From the NCBI RefSeq assembly GCF_036231965.1, contig NZ_CP109499.1, positions 2,170,001 through 2,234,000 on the forward strand: a stretch of 64,000 nucleotides of DNA. The letters are read 5' to 3'. Positions 37,502 to 46,594 of this stretch are shown one piece after another. The stretch comes from Streptomyces sp. NBC_01428 (GTDB lineage Bacteria > Actinomycetota > Actinomycetes > Streptomycetales > Streptomycetaceae). Made by a program: the position numbers and the translations under genes. The notes under the pieces are model-generated. The model was not told the DNA's origin and did no database searches. It worked only from the letters and a program-made list of their open reading frames with translations. Every line of letters starts with the position of its first letter. Position 1 is the stretch's first letter.

Positions 37502-38434
37502 ATGAACGGAACATCGCACCTCGGGGACTTCCTGCGGACGCGGCGCGCCCAGCTGCTTCCCGAGGACGTCGGGGTACCCACGTACGGCGAACGGCGGCGG
37601 GTGCCGGGGCTCCGGCGTGAGGAGCTGGCCCTGCTGGCGGGCGTGAGCGTCTCGTACTACACGCGGCTGGAACAGGGCCAGTCGCAGAGCGCCTCGCCGG
37701 AGGTGCTGGACGCGATCGCCCGCGCGCTGCGGCTCGACGAGTCCGAGGTGCGGCACCTGCGTCACCTGGCCCGCGCGGACCGCCGACGCCCGCGGGAGCG
37801 GCGGCCCGCTCCGGAACGCGTGACCGAGCCGATGCGTCAACTCCTCGACGCGCTCGGGGACGTTCCGGCGATCGTGCTCGGCCGGCGCAGTGACGTACTG
37901 GCGTGGAACCGTCCGGGACACGCCCTGTTCGCCGGCCATCTCGCCCCGCGGGCACCGGAGTCGGCCGCCGGGCGGCCCAACATGGCCCAGCTGGTGTTCC
38001 TCGACGCTCACACCCGTGGGCTGTACGCGGACTGGCCGGACAAGGCCAGGGCGGTGGTGGGGAACCTCCGGCTGGTGGCGGGCCGGCACCCGGACGACGG
38101 CGCGTTGCACGCGCTGGTGGGCGAACTCAGTGCGAAGAGCCCGGAGTTCGCGTCGATGTGGGCGGACCACCGGGTCAGGGCGTGCAGCGTCGCGGCCTAC
38201 GCGATGCGGCATCCGCTGGTCGGTGCGCTGACCGTCACCCAGCAGACGCTCGGCGACGGTCCGGGGCCCGGCATCGTCGTCGCCACGACCGCGTCGGGCT
38301 CGTCCTCGCGTGCCGCCCTCACCCTGCTCGCCCAGGCCGTCCGGTCCGCCCCGCCGGCCGTTCCCGAAGCCGTCGTGCCGGAAGCCCTCCGGACCGTACC
38401 GGCGTCCCCGGGACCGCGGACGCCCACCGTCTGA
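37502..38434 (+). CDS. XRE-type helix-turn-helix regulator with MmyB-like ligand domain
   Basis: A 310-aa regulator. The N-terminal HTH (about 8-75) reads RRVPGLRREELALLAGVSVSYYTRLEQG, a nearly invariant opening of a large Streptomyces family. The C-terminal domain (about 110-280) is PAS-like (VLGRRSDVLAWNRPGHALFAG; later FLDAHTRGLYADW) and in relatives binds a fatty-acid-like ligand. These regulators commonly control an adjacent oxidoreductase gene; here the propeller protein and the NADP oxidoreductase at 39737 follow in the same direction. Confidence 0.88.
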   Translation: MNGTSHLGDFLRTRRAQLLPEDVGVPTYGERRRVPGLRREELALLAGVSVSYYTRLEQGQSQSASPEVLDAIARALRLDESEVRHLRHLARADRRRPRERRPAPERVTEPMRQLLDALGDVPAIVLGRRSDVLAWNRPGHALFAGHLAPRAPESAAGRPNMAQLVFLDAHTRGLYADWPDKARAVVGNLRLVAGRHPDDGALHALVGELSAKSPEFASMWADHRVRACSVAAYAMRHPLVGALTVTQQTLGDGPGPGIVVATTASGSSSRAALTLLAQAVRSAPPAVPEAVVPEALRTVPASPGPRTPTV

Positions 38435-38568
38435 CCGGGCCCGGCGTCCGGACATCGACCCCCTCGGTTCCCCGACACTCCCGACTCCCCCCGACACCCC
38501 CAACACCCCCAACACCCCTCAGGCGTCGCCGTGTTGCTGCCGCATGCCCGAAAACACGTGAAGGAACC

Positions 38569-39630
38569 ATGGTCAAGAAACTCTCCACGCTGTCCGCGTC
38601 GGCGGCCGTCCTCGTCACGGCCCTGACGGCGGCACTCGCCCCGGCACCGTCCCCGGCGTCCACACCGGCGGAAACACCCTCGATGACGGCCGCGGCGTCG
38701 GCTGCCGTCTCCTCCTCGTTGGACAACGCGCGGATCGCCGCGCACTTCGACCTGGCCTCGGGACGGACCCCCGAGAACATCGCCCTGGCACCGGACGGCG
38801 ACGCGTACGTGACCTTCGCCGCGGGCCGGCAGGTCGCCAAGGTGTCCCGCGACGGCACCACCCGCATCCTGGCGACCCTGCCGAAGCCGGCCGACGGCGG
38901 TGTCCACACCCCGGTCCTCGGCTTCCCGCTGACCGTCGGTATCACCCGCGCCCACGACGGCACCCTGTACTTCCTGTACGCCACCGGCACCGCCGACCTG
39001 ACCGGCGTCTGGCGGCTGCGGCCGGGCGGCCGGCCCGAGCGGATCGCCGCACTGCCCGCGGGCGGCCTGCCCAACGGCCTCGCCCTGGACGCCCGCACCC
39101 GCACCCTCTACGTCACCGACTCCGTCCTCGGCACCATCTGGCGCGTGCCCGCCACCGGTGGCACCGCCACCGCCTGGTCGACCGCCCCCGAACTCGCCTC
39201 CACGGGCTTCCTCGGCGCCAACGGGCTGAAGGTCCACCACGGGGCCGTCTGGGCCGGCAACCTCGACCGGGGCACCGTCGTACGCATCCCCGTCCTCCCG
39301 GGCGGACACGCCGGGGAGGCCAGGATCAGGGCCACCGGCCTGCCGGGCATCGACGACTTCGCGTTCACCGGCCACGGCGACCGCCTGCTCGCCACGCTCA
39401 ACGGCACCGGCCAGGTCGCCCTCGTCCAGGGCGACGGCAGCCACTCCATCGTGCTCACCGGGGCCGACGGCCTCCAGAACCCCACCGCGGTCGCCCTGCG
39501 CGGACGCACCGTCTACGTGACGAGCGCCGCCTACGTCACCGGCCAGGACCCGAACCTGCTCCTCGCCCGCCTGAACGACCAGCGCCACGCCACCGCCCAC
39601 CCCGCGTACCGGGGGCGACGCGCCCGGTGA
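38569..39630 (+). CDS. Secreted six-bladed beta-propeller protein (SMP-30/ScyD-ScyE-like)
   Basis: A 353-aa exported protein with a signal peptide (VKKLSTLSASAAVLVTALTAALAPAPSPAS) and repeated propeller blades (NIALAPDGDAYVTFAAGRQVAKVSRDG; LPNGLALDARTRTLYVTDSVLGTIWRVP; DFAFTGHGDRLLATLNGTGQVALV). It resembles ScyD/ScyE or SMP-30-like lactonases, though metal-binding residues cannot be assigned with certainty. The start has AAGGA. The 134-bp gap before it holds a C-rich ACACCCCCAAC-type low-complexity run (about 38475-38520). Confidence 0.75.
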   Translation: MVKKLSTLSASAAVLVTALTAALAPAPSPASTPAETPSMTAAASAAVSSSLDNARIAAHFDLASGRTPENIALAPDGDAYVTFAAGRQVAKVSRDGTTRILATLPKPADGGVHTPVLGFPLTVGITRAHDGTLYFLYATGTADLTGVWRLRPGGRPERIAALPAGGLPNGLALDARTRTLYVTDSVLGTIWRVPATGGTATAWSTAPELASTGFLGANGLKVHHGAVWAGNLDRGTVVRIPVLPGGHAGEARIRATGLPGIDDFAFTGHGDRLLATLNGTGQVALVQGDGSHSIVLTGADGLQNPTAVALRGRTVYVTSAAYVTGQDPNLLLARLNDQRHATAHPAYRGRRAR

Positions 39631-39736
39631 GGTGCCCGCACGGGTGTCGTACGTTCACGTTCCGTACGGTGCCCGTGCGGAGGCGCCCGCACCGTCGGGC
39701 GCGCGGCCGGTGTGCGGGGCGAGAGCGGAGGCAGTC

Positions 39737-40639
39737 GTGAAGGCAGTGCGGTTCAGCCGGTTCGGAGGGCCGGAGGTGCTGGAGGTCGTCGATCTTCCGG
39801 ATCCGGTTCCGGGTCCCGGTCAGGTGCGGATCGCGGTGCGTGCCGCCGGGGTCAACCCGAGCGACTGGAAGAAGCGCGCGGGGCTGATGGACGAGGAGCT
39901 TCCGCAGACCCTGGGCCACGAGGCGGCCGGCGTCGTCGACGAACTCGGCGAGGGCGTCACGGATGTGGCCGTCGGCGACCGCGTGTACGGCTTCTCCCCC
40001 GACGGCGCGGCCCAGGCCGAGCTGACGGTGCTGTCCGCGTACGCGCCGATCCCGGCCTCGCTCGACTTCCCCGGTGCCGCCGCGCTGCCCGCCGCGGTGG
40101 AGACCGCCACCCGGGCGCTCGACCGGCTCGGGGTCGGGGGCGGCGTGCTGCTCCTCGTCAACGGCGCCTCCGGGAGCGTCGGCGGCGCCGCCGTCCAGCT
40201 CGCCGTGGAACGCGGTGCGCGGGTGATCGGCACCGCCGGTCCCGCGAACCAGGACCACGTCCGCTCGCTGGGCGCCGAGCCCGTCGTCTACGGTGCGGGC
40301 CTCGTCGAGCGGGTCCGTGCGCTCGCGCCCGACGGGGTCGACCTGGCGCTCGACGTCGCCGGGAGCGGGGTGCTTCCCGAACTGATCGGTCTCGCCGGCG
40401 GGGCCGGGCACGTCCTCACGGTCGCCGACTTCGCCGGAGCGCGGCAGCACGGGGTGGAGTTCAGCAGCGGGGACGGCGGCCGCGCGCTCCACGCGCTCGG
40501 TGACATCGGGGAACTGATCGAGTCCGGGCGCTTCACACTCCCCGTCGCACAGACGTTCCCGCTCGCCGAGGTCGCCGAGGCGCACCGGGCGGGCGAGCGG
40601 GGCGGTGTACGCGGCAAGCTCGTCCTGACGGTCGGCTGA
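39737..40639 (+). CDS. NADP-dependent medium-chain oxidoreductase (quinone-reductase type)
   Basis: A 300-aa MDR-family enzyme: VKAVRFSRFGGPEVLEVVDLP opening, AAGVNPSDWKKRAG, GHEAAGVVDELGEGV, and a cofactor-binding VNGASGSVGGAAVQLA with the AxGxxG-like core. No zinc-ligand cysteines are present, so it belongs to the zinc-free quinone/enone reductase group. The GTG start follows GGAG-like sequence. It may be a target of the XRE regulator encoded two genes upstream, as in many Streptomyces. Confidence 0.85.
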   Translation: MKAVRFSRFGGPEVLEVVDLPDPVPGPGQVRIAVRAAGVNPSDWKKRAGLMDEELPQTLGHEAAGVVDELGEGVTDVAVGDRVYGFSPDGAAQAELTVLSAYAPIPASLDFPGAAALPAAVETATRALDRLGVGGGVLLLVNGASGSVGGAAVQLAVERGARVIGTAGPANQDHVRSLGAEPVVYGAGLVERVRALAPDGVDLALDVAGSGVLPELIGLAGGAGHVLTVADFAGARQHGVEFSSGDGGRALHALGDIGELIESGRFTLPVAQTFPLAEVAEAHRAGERGGVRGKLVLTVG

Positions 40640-40760
40640 ACCGCGGGGCCGACGCCGGCCGGCCTGGGCGGCCGCGGCGCCGGTTCCTCCGTGCCGGGCA
40701 CTGTGGCCGGCGGGCGGCGCCCGCGTGCCGTGCCTTCGGTGTGCCGGGGTGCAGGGCTTC

Positions 40761-41540
40761 CTAGACGTCCAGGTCCACGACGACCGGCGCGTGGTCGGAG
40801 GCGCCCTTGCCCTTGCGCTCCTCCCGGTCCACGTAGGCGTCCTTGACCGCTGTGGAGAACGCCTCGTTGCCGTAGACGAGGTCGATGCGCATGCCCCTGT
40901 TCTTCGGGAAGCCGAGCTGGCGGTAGTCCCAGTACGTGAAGGGCTGGTCGTACTTCAGGGGGCGCGGGACCACGTCCGACAGGCCGGTCCCGCGCAGGGC
41001 CGCGAGGGCGTCGCGCTCGGCCGGGGTGACGTGGGTGAGGCCCTCGAAGGCGGCGACGTCGAAGACGTCGTCGTCCGTCGGCGCCACGTTGTAGTCGCCC
41101 ATCACGGCGAACGGGCGGCTGCCCGCCGCGTCGCCCGCGACGGCCGTCCTCAGGGCGTCGAACCACTGGAGCTTGTACGTGTAGTGCGGGTGGCCGACCT
41201 CGCGGCCGTTCGGCACGTACACCGACCAGACGCGGACCGGGCCGCAGGTCGCCGACACGGCGCGGGGTTCCTCGACGCCCTCGTAGCCGGGGTCGCCGGG
41301 CAGGCCCTTGACGACGTCCTCCAGGCCGACGCGGGAGATCACCGCCACGCCGTTCCACCGGCCGGTGGCGTGCACCGCCGCCTCGTAGCCCAGCTCGCGC
41401 AGCGCGTCCGTGGGGAACTGCTCGGCGGCGATCTTGGCCTCCTGGAGGCACAGCACGTCCGTGCCGGTGCTCTCCAGCCAGGCCAGCAGCCTCGGCAGGC
41501 GGGCGGTGATCGAGTTCACGTTCCAGGTGGCGATGCGCAT
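40761..41540 (-). CDS. xth: Exodeoxyribonuclease III
   Basis: A 259-aa AP endonuclease/3'-5' exonuclease of base-excision repair. Motifs are MRIATWNVNSITARLPRL at the start, LCLQEAK (metal-binding Glu), YVPNGREV, VMGDYNVAPTDDDV (Asp/Asn of the active site), RGMRIDLVYGN and the C-terminal SDHAPVVVDLDV with the catalytic His. The length is normal. It is a single gene convergent with the oxidoreductase. Confidence 0.94.
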   Translation of the reverse strand: MRIATWNVNSITARLPRLLAWLESTGTDVLCLQEAKIAAEQFPTDALRELGYEAAVHATGRWNGVAVISRVGLEDVVKGLPGDPGYEGVEEPRAVSATCGPVRVWSVYVPNGREVGHPHYTYKLQWFDALRTAVAGDAAGSRPFAVMGDYNVAPTDDDVFDVAAFEGLTHVTPAERDALAALRGTGLSDVVPRPLKYDQPFTYWDYRQLGFPKNRGMRIDLVYGNEAFSTAVKDAYVDREERKGKGASDHAPVVVDLDV

Positions 41541-41713
41541 GCCCCACAACCTACCCGGCGGGTACGACAACGGGTCCGCGGGCGACACCCGGGCCCCTCT
41601 TGCGTGCGACGGGGAAGGGGCTCGCAAGGGGGGCGCGCGGGTGAGGGCGGTCCCGGTCGGACCTCGGCCGAACGGTCGGACCTCGCCCCAGCGGTCGGAC
41701 CTCGGCCCGGTGG

Positions 41714-42349
41714 TCAGACCTCGGCCGACGTTCCCGGGGCGAGCCGCAGGTGCTCGGCGCCGCCCAGGGAGCCGATCTGGCTGTCGTAGATGGGCCGGGC
41801 CAGGTCCGTGAGCAGGGCGTCGTGGATGTCGTAGGCGCGTTGCGGCTTGACCTCGCGGACGTACTCGATGACCTCGGAGATCTTGTTCCACGGGGCCATG
41901 ACCGGGAGCATCAGCGTCTCGACCGGGCCGCCGGGGACGGTGAGCGCGTCGCCGGGGTGGAAGACGCGGCCGCCGTCGACGAGGAAGCCGACGTTGGTGA
42001 TGCGCGGGATGTCCGGGTGGATGACGGCGTGGAGTTCGCCGTGCACCTGCACGTCGAAGCCGGCCGCGCTGAACGTGTCGCCGTGGCCGACGGTGTGCAC
42101 CTGCCCGGGGAAGGCCGCCGAGATCTTCTTTGCCACCGAGCGCAGCGTCCAGATCTCCGCCGCCGGGTCGGCCTCCATGCCGGCCCGCAGCCGCTCCTCG
42201 CTGAAGTGGTCGGGATGCTCGTGCGTCACGAGGATGATGTCCGCGCCCAGGGCCGCGTCCTCCTCGCTGAAAGCGCCGGGGTCGATGACGAGCGTGCGTC
42301 CGTCCTTCTCGAGACGGACGCAGGCGTGCGACTTCTTCGTGAGCTTCAT
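41714..42349 (-). CDS. Metallo-beta-lactamase-fold hydrolase (UlaG-like)
   Basis: A 211-aa MBL-fold protein. The metal-binding signature is THEHPDH (about residue 42), with a further His in FHPGDALTVPG and HDALL near the end. It starts MKLTKKSHACVRLEKDGRTLVIDPGAF, typical of the COG2220 group of cytoplasmic hydrolases of unknown substrate. ATG 42358 is an alternative start three codons upstream. Confidence 0.85.
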   Translation of the reverse strand: MKLTKKSHACVRLEKDGRTLVIDPGAFSEEDAALGADIILVTHEHPDHFSEERLRAGMEADPAAEIWTLRSVAKKISAAFPGQVHTVGHGDTFSAAGFDVQVHGELHAVIHPDIPRITNVGFLVDGGRVFHPGDALTVPGGPVETLMLPVMAPWNKISEVIEYVREVKPQRAYDIHDALLTDLARPIYDSQIGSLGGAEHLRLAPGTSAEV

Positions 42350-42420
42350 ACGTCCCATCCTGCCCCCGTGGCCGCGCCGGGGCTCCACCGGCCGGACGCG
42401 GGGGCCGCCGGCGCCGGTGG

Positions 42421-43719
42421 TCACTCCTCCGGGGTGGTCTCCTCGCGGATCACCTGCTGCGCCACCTTGAAGGCGCTGTTCGCGGCCGGTACGCCGCAGT
42501 AGACGGCCGCCTGGAGGAGGACTTCCCTGATCTCGACGGGGGTGAGGCCGTTGCGGAGGGCGGCGCGGGTGTGGAAGGCCAGTTCGTCGAGGTGTCCGCC
42601 GGCGACGAGGGCGGTGAGGGTGACGCAGCTGCGGGAGCGCCGGTCGAGTCCGGGCCGGTTCCAGACCTCTCCCCACGCGTAGCGGGTGATGAAGTCCTGG
42701 AAGTCGCCGGAGAACTCGTCGGCCGCGCCCAGGGCGCGGTCCACGTGCGCGTCGCCCAGCACTTCGCGCCGCACCTTGATCCCGGCGTCGTAGGGGTCGG
42801 GCCGGCCCATGACCTCGGACGGTGCGGCGGCGGGGCCGATCTCGGCGAACGGGGCGACCGGCGGCGGCGCGGACAGGGCTGCGTGTACGGGAGCGGACTG
42901 GATCGCCATCTGTCCGGTGGCGGAGTCGAAGGCGGTGGGCTGCCAGGCGGTGGAGAAGTGGCGTACGAGGAGGTCGGTGACGGCGGCGGGCTGCTCGACC
43001 GGTACGAGGTGGGAGGCGCCGGGGACGACGGCGAGGCGCGCGTCCGGTATGCCGGCGACCAGGGTGCGGGCCTCCGCGGGGCCGGTGACCTGGTCGTCGG
43101 AGCCGACGAGGACGAGGGTGGGCACGCCGATGCGGCCCAGTTCGGACCGTACGTCGAAGGCGGCGAGGGCCTCGCAGGCGGCGATGTAGCAGCCGGGGTC
43201 GGTGGTGCGCACCATCTGGACGGCCCACTCGGTGATGGCGGGCTGGGCGGCGGCGAAGCCGGTGGTGAACCAGCGCTCGGGCGAGGTGCGCGCGATGGGG
43301 TCGAGTCCGTTCGACCGGACGATCACTCCGCGCTGGCGGAACTCGTCGGCCGTGCCGAAGCGGGGTGAGGCCGCGATGAGGGCGAGGGAGGCGACGCGTT
43401 CCGGGCGGCGCAGGGCCAGCTCGATGCCGAGGGCGCCGCTGAACGCGCAGCCCGCGTATCCGAAGCGCTGGACGCCGAGCTGGTCGAGCGTGGCGAGCAG
43501 CCGCCCCGCCAGTTCGGCGACCGAGCCGGCCGGGTACGCGAGGGCTCCGCCGTGTCCGGGCAGGTCGAAACGGAAGACCCGGAAGCTCTTCGCGAGCTCC
43601 GGGACCTGCCGGTCCCACATGTGCCAGGTGGTGCCCAGGGAGGGTCCCAGGATCAGGACAGGTGCGTCTTCCGGCCCGTCAAAGCGGTATTGCAGGGTGT
43701 TAGGTGGTGTCTCGCTCAC
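42421..43719 (-). CDS. pcaL: Fused 3-oxoadipate enol-lactonase / 4-carboxymuconolactone decarboxylase (PcaL type)
   Basis: A 432-aa fusion of two beta-ketoadipate-pathway enzymes. Residues about 1-260 form an alpha/beta hydrolase (PcaD-like) with the acid in VLVGSDDQVTGP and the His in VPGASHLVPVEQ. At the nucleophile elbow, however, the protein reads GCAFSGALG where PcaD has GLSMGGMIG, placing Ala at the nucleophile position. Residues about 300-432 are a complete PcaC/carboxymuconolactone decarboxylase domain (NRPGLDRRSRSCVTLTALVAGGHLDEL). No other pca genes are in the window. The GTG start is preferred; ATG 43743 is possible. Confidence 0.8.
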   Translation of the reverse strand: MSETPPNTLQYRFDGPEDAPVLILGPSLGTTWHMWDRQVPELAKSFRVFRFDLPGHGGALAYPAGSVAELAGRLLATLDQLGVQRFGYAGCAFSGALGIELALRRPERVASLALIAASPRFGTADEFRQRGVIVRSNGLDPIARTSPERWFTTGFAAAQPAITEWAVQMVRTTDPGCYIAACEALAAFDVRSELGRIGVPTLVLVGSDDQVTGPAEARTLVAGIPDARLAVVPGASHLVPVEQPAAVTDLLVRHFSTAWQPTAFDSATGQMAIQSAPVHAALSAPPPVAPFAEIGPAAAPSEVMGRPDPYDAGIKVRREVLGDAHVDRALGAADEFSGDFQDFITRYAWGEVWNRPGLDRRSRSCVTLTALVAGGHLDELAFHTRAALRNGLTPVEIREVLLQAAVYCGVPAANSAFKVAQQVIREETTPEE

Positions 43720-43857
43720 CCGACAGACCCTCTCATCTCTCACGAGAACTCACATGGCCGGTCCCAACCTAGTGGCTGTGGTCCCCGCTCGAGGACGGGC
43801 CGGTCGCCGTCGGAACGGGGTCCGGGTGCCTGCTCCGCGGCGTGTGCGGGAGGGCTG

Positions 43858-45012
43858 TTACCGCCGAGTGTCGTGGCGGGTGCCCTCGTCCGGTCCGGGG
43901 TGGCCGGGTGGGGTGGGGAAGGTGGCCGACGCCGCGAGGAAGGCGTCGTTCTCCGTGGGAGAGCCGATCGAGACGCGGACTCCCTCGCCCGCGAACGGCC
44001 GGATCGACACGCCCGCCGCCGCGCAGTGACCGGCGAAGGCGAGGGCCTGGTCGCCGAGCTGGAGCCAGAGGAAGTTGGCGTTGCTGGAGGTGACGGGCCG
44101 GCCCTGTGCGGTGAGGGTGTGGTGGAGTCGCTCGCGTTCCTTGACCGTGGTCTCCACGCGGGCCATCAGGGCGTCCTCCGAGCGGAGTGCGGCGATCGCC
44201 GCGGCCTGCGCGACGGCGTTCACGCTGAAGGGGAGGAACGCCTTGCGCAGGGCTTCGATCACGGTGGGGTGGCCGACGACGAAGCCGACTCTGAGCCCGG
44301 CCAGGCCATAGGCCTTGGAGAAGGTGCGCAGGACCACCACGTTGGGTCGCCCGGGCCGCAGCGTGAGGCCGTCGGGGACGTCGTCGTCGCGCACGTACTC
44401 GATGTAGGCCTCGTCGATGACCACGAGGAGATCGGCGGGGACCCGGTCGAGGAAGGTCTCGAGGTCGGACCGGGAAATCACCGTCCCCGTCGGGTTGTTG
44501 GGGTTGCAGACGAAGATGAGGCGTGTCCGGTCGGTGATCGCGGCGGCCATCGCGTCGAGGTCGTGGGCCCCGTCCTTGAGGGGGACCTCGACCGGCGTGG
44601 CACCGGAGAGTCTGGTCAGGATCGGGTAGGCCTCGAACGAGCGCCAGGCGTAGAGGACTTCACCGCCGGGCTCCGCGACCGCTTCCAGGAGCATCTGGGA
44701 GACACCGACCGAGCCGCAGCCGACGGCGATGCTGTCCTCCGGTACGGCGAAGCGTGAAGATATCTCGGAGATCAGGTCCGCGCAGGTGTTGTCCGGATAG
44801 CGGTTGACGCCCAGGGCCGCCTCCTGGATCGCCCGCACGACCGCGGGGATCGGCTCGTACGGGGACTCGTTGGCGGACAGCGGGAAGGCGTGCCCCTCGG
44901 GCGAGCGGGGGGACTGGCCCTGTTTGAAGCTCACGAGCCGGTCGAGCGCGGAACGGATACGGGGCACCTGCCCGGCGGCGTCGGAAGCGGCGGTTGTCGG
45001 GACAGCGGACAT
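43858..45012 (-). CDS. HisC-type (aromatic/histidinol-phosphate) aminotransferase at the cluster edge
   Basis: A 384-aa fold-type I PLP aminotransferase. Motifs are LSANESPYEPIPAV, VGCGSVGVSQMLLEA, VCNPNNPTGTVIS, VIDEAYIEYV and the Schiff-base Lys in LRTFSKAYGLAGLRVGF. HisC-family enzymes transaminate histidinol phosphate or aromatic/branched 2-oxo acids. As the last gene of the leftward biosynthetic run it may supply the amino group of Hpg (4-hydroxyphenylglyoxylate to Hpg) or of another unusual residue. It is not the canonical longer HpgT type. The start follows GGAGGAG. Confidence 0.8.
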   Translation of the reverse strand: MSAVPTTAASDAAGQVPRIRSALDRLVSFKQGQSPRSPEGHAFPLSANESPYEPIPAVVRAIQEAALGVNRYPDNTCADLISEISSRFAVPEDSIAVGCGSVGVSQMLLEAVAEPGGEVLYAWRSFEAYPILTRLSGATPVEVPLKDGAHDLDAMAAAITDRTRLIFVCNPNNPTGTVISRSDLETFLDRVPADLLVVIDEAYIEYVRDDDVPDGLTLRPGRPNVVVLRTFSKAYGLAGLRVGFVVGHPTVIEALRKAFLPFSVNAVAQAAAIAALRSEDALMARVETTVKERERLHHTLTAQGRPVTSSNANFLWLQLGDQALAFAGHCAAAGVSIRPFAGEGVRVSIGSPTENDAFLAASATFPTPPGHPGPDEGTRHDTRR

Positions 45013-45034
45013 GCTTCATCTCCTCCTCGGAGTT

Positions 45035-45140
45035 CGTAACACGGTCTCGTTGCGGTGCCCTGGTCGAACGCGACCGGCACGACGCCGCCGTTCGAGCGTC
45101 ACCGGACACCTCAGGAGCACCCCACCGCGACCGTGTTACG
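45035..45140. promoter_or_regulatory. Long-range inverted repeat in the aminotransferase leader
   Basis: CGTAACACGGTC (45035-45046) recurs inverted as GACCGTGTTACG (45129-45140). Inside it, TCGAACG (about 45064-45070) pairs with CGTTCGA (about 45089-45095). The nested dyads fill the gap between the MFS stop and the aminotransferase ribosome-binding site and could form one large RNA stem or paired operators. Confidence 0.6.
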
Positions 45141-45167
45141 CGCTCTCGGAGGATCGGTGGTGTCTGG

Positions 45168-46487
45168 TTACTTCGTTGTGGCGTGCTTCGGCGTGGTGTC
45201 GGTGGTTTCCTCTGTGGGTTCGGTGGGGGTGGTTTCGTTGGTGGCTTGTTGGATGGCGTGGTTGCTGAGTGCGGGGAGGCTGGCGAGGGCGACGATGATC
45301 ATGAGGAGGCCGCCGGTGATGAAGGGGGTGCGCAGGCTGGTGGTGCTGGCGAGGTAGCCGGCGAGGATGCCGCCGAAGGGGGCGCCCATGAGGGAGATGA
45401 GGCGGCTTGCGGAGAGGACGCGTCCGCGGATTTCGGTGGGGGCCAGGCGTTGGCGGAGGGCGCCGACGATGACGATCTGGACGCTCATGGAGAAGCCGAT
45501 GGTGGCCATCATGGCGCCGGCGATCCAGGGGCTGGTGGTGAGGCCGAGGCCCAGGACGGCGAGTCCTTCGATGGACATGCCGACGCAGCGCATGGTGCCG
45601 ACCTGGATTTTTTTGGAGATGGGGGCGGAGAGGAAGCTGCCGATGAAGGCGCCGACGGCGGTGGAGCTGAGGAGGAGTCCGTAGCCGATGTCGCCGAGTC
45701 CGAGCTGGTTTTTGGCGAGGAGGACCAGGAGGGACATTTTGGCGGTGAAGACGAGGTTGCCGATGGCTGCGGTGCCGGCGAGGGTGCGCAGGACGCGGTG
45801 TTTGAGGAGCCAGCGCAGTCCTTCGGCTACTTCGGTGCGCAGGCTGGTGGTGGTGGGTTGGGTGGTGGGGGGGTTGGCGAAGTTGCCTTTGAGGGAGTTG
45901 ACGCACAGGGCGCTGATGAGGAAGGAGAGGGCGTTGCCGAGGAAGGGCAGGGAGTGGGAGAGGGAGAAGAGGACGCCGCCGATGGGGGGTCCGGCGAGTT
46001 GTTCGCCGTTGATCTGTGCTGCGGAGATGCGGCTGTTGGCGCGGATGAGTGCCTGGTCGCCGGTGACGACGACGGGCAGGACGGCCTGGGCGGAGATGTC
46101 GAAGAAGATGTCTCCGCAGCCCAGGGCGAATCCGGCGGCGATGAGGAGGGTGATGTTGGCGTGGTCGGTCAGGACGGCGAGGGTGAGCAGGGCGAGGATG
46201 GTGAAGCGGACGAGGTCGGCGCGGAGCATGACCTTTCTGCGGTCCCAGCGGTCGACGAGGGCGCCGGCGGGGAGTCCGAGGAGGAACCAGGGCAGGGTGC
46301 CGATCGCGCCGACGGCGCCGATGAGGAGGGGGTCGGTGGTGAGTTGGATGGCGAGCAGGGGCAGTGCGGCCATCTGGACGCCGTCGCCCCAGGACGAGGC
46401 GATCGCGGCGACCCACACCTTGTTGAAACTGCTTCCCAGGCCCGGCTGGGCCTGCTTGTCCTTCTTGTCTTTACTGATGACGTTCAA
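45168..46487 (-). CDS. MFS exporter (EntS-like MFS_3 family)
   Basis: A 439-aa transporter with about 12 hydrophobic helices. It begins at a TTG preceded by GGGAG and reads KVWVAAIASSWGDGVQMAALPLLA at helix 1, with the MFS loop GALVDRWDRRKVMLRADLVR (about residues 77-96) between helices 2 and 3. It resembles EntS-type exporters of siderophores and macrolide-efflux proteins. A C-terminal Thr/Pro/Glu-rich tail (about 25 residues) is unusual. Its position between NRPS genes and the edge aminotransferase makes it the likely exporter of the cluster product. Confidence 0.85.
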   Translation of the reverse strand: MNVISKDKKDKQAQPGLGSSFNKVWVAAIASSWGDGVQMAALPLLAIQLTTDPLLIGAVGAIGTLPWFLLGLPAGALVDRWDRRKVMLRADLVRFTILALLTLAVLTDHANITLLIAAGFALGCGDIFFDISAQAVLPVVVTGDQALIRANSRISAAQINGEQLAGPPIGGVLFSLSHSLPFLGNALSFLISALCVNSLKGNFANPPTTQPTTTSLRTEVAEGLRWLLKHRVLRTLAGTAAIGNLVFTAKMSLLVLLAKNQLGLGDIGYGLLLSSTAVGAFIGSFLSAPISKKIQVGTMRCVGMSIEGLAVLGLGLTTSPWIAGAMMATIGFSMSVQIVIVGALRQRLAPTEIRGRVLSASRLISLMGAPFGGILAGYLASTTSLRTPFITGGLLMIIVALASLPALSNHAIQQATNETTPTEPTEETTDTTPKHATTK

Positions 46488-46594
46488 CGAATCTCCCGAG
46501 AACGGATGGTGAGGACAGCAACGGTGAGACGGAGACGACACCCCGGACGGAGGGAAGGGGAGGTCGGGCCGTCGACACCGCCGGCGCGTGAGAG

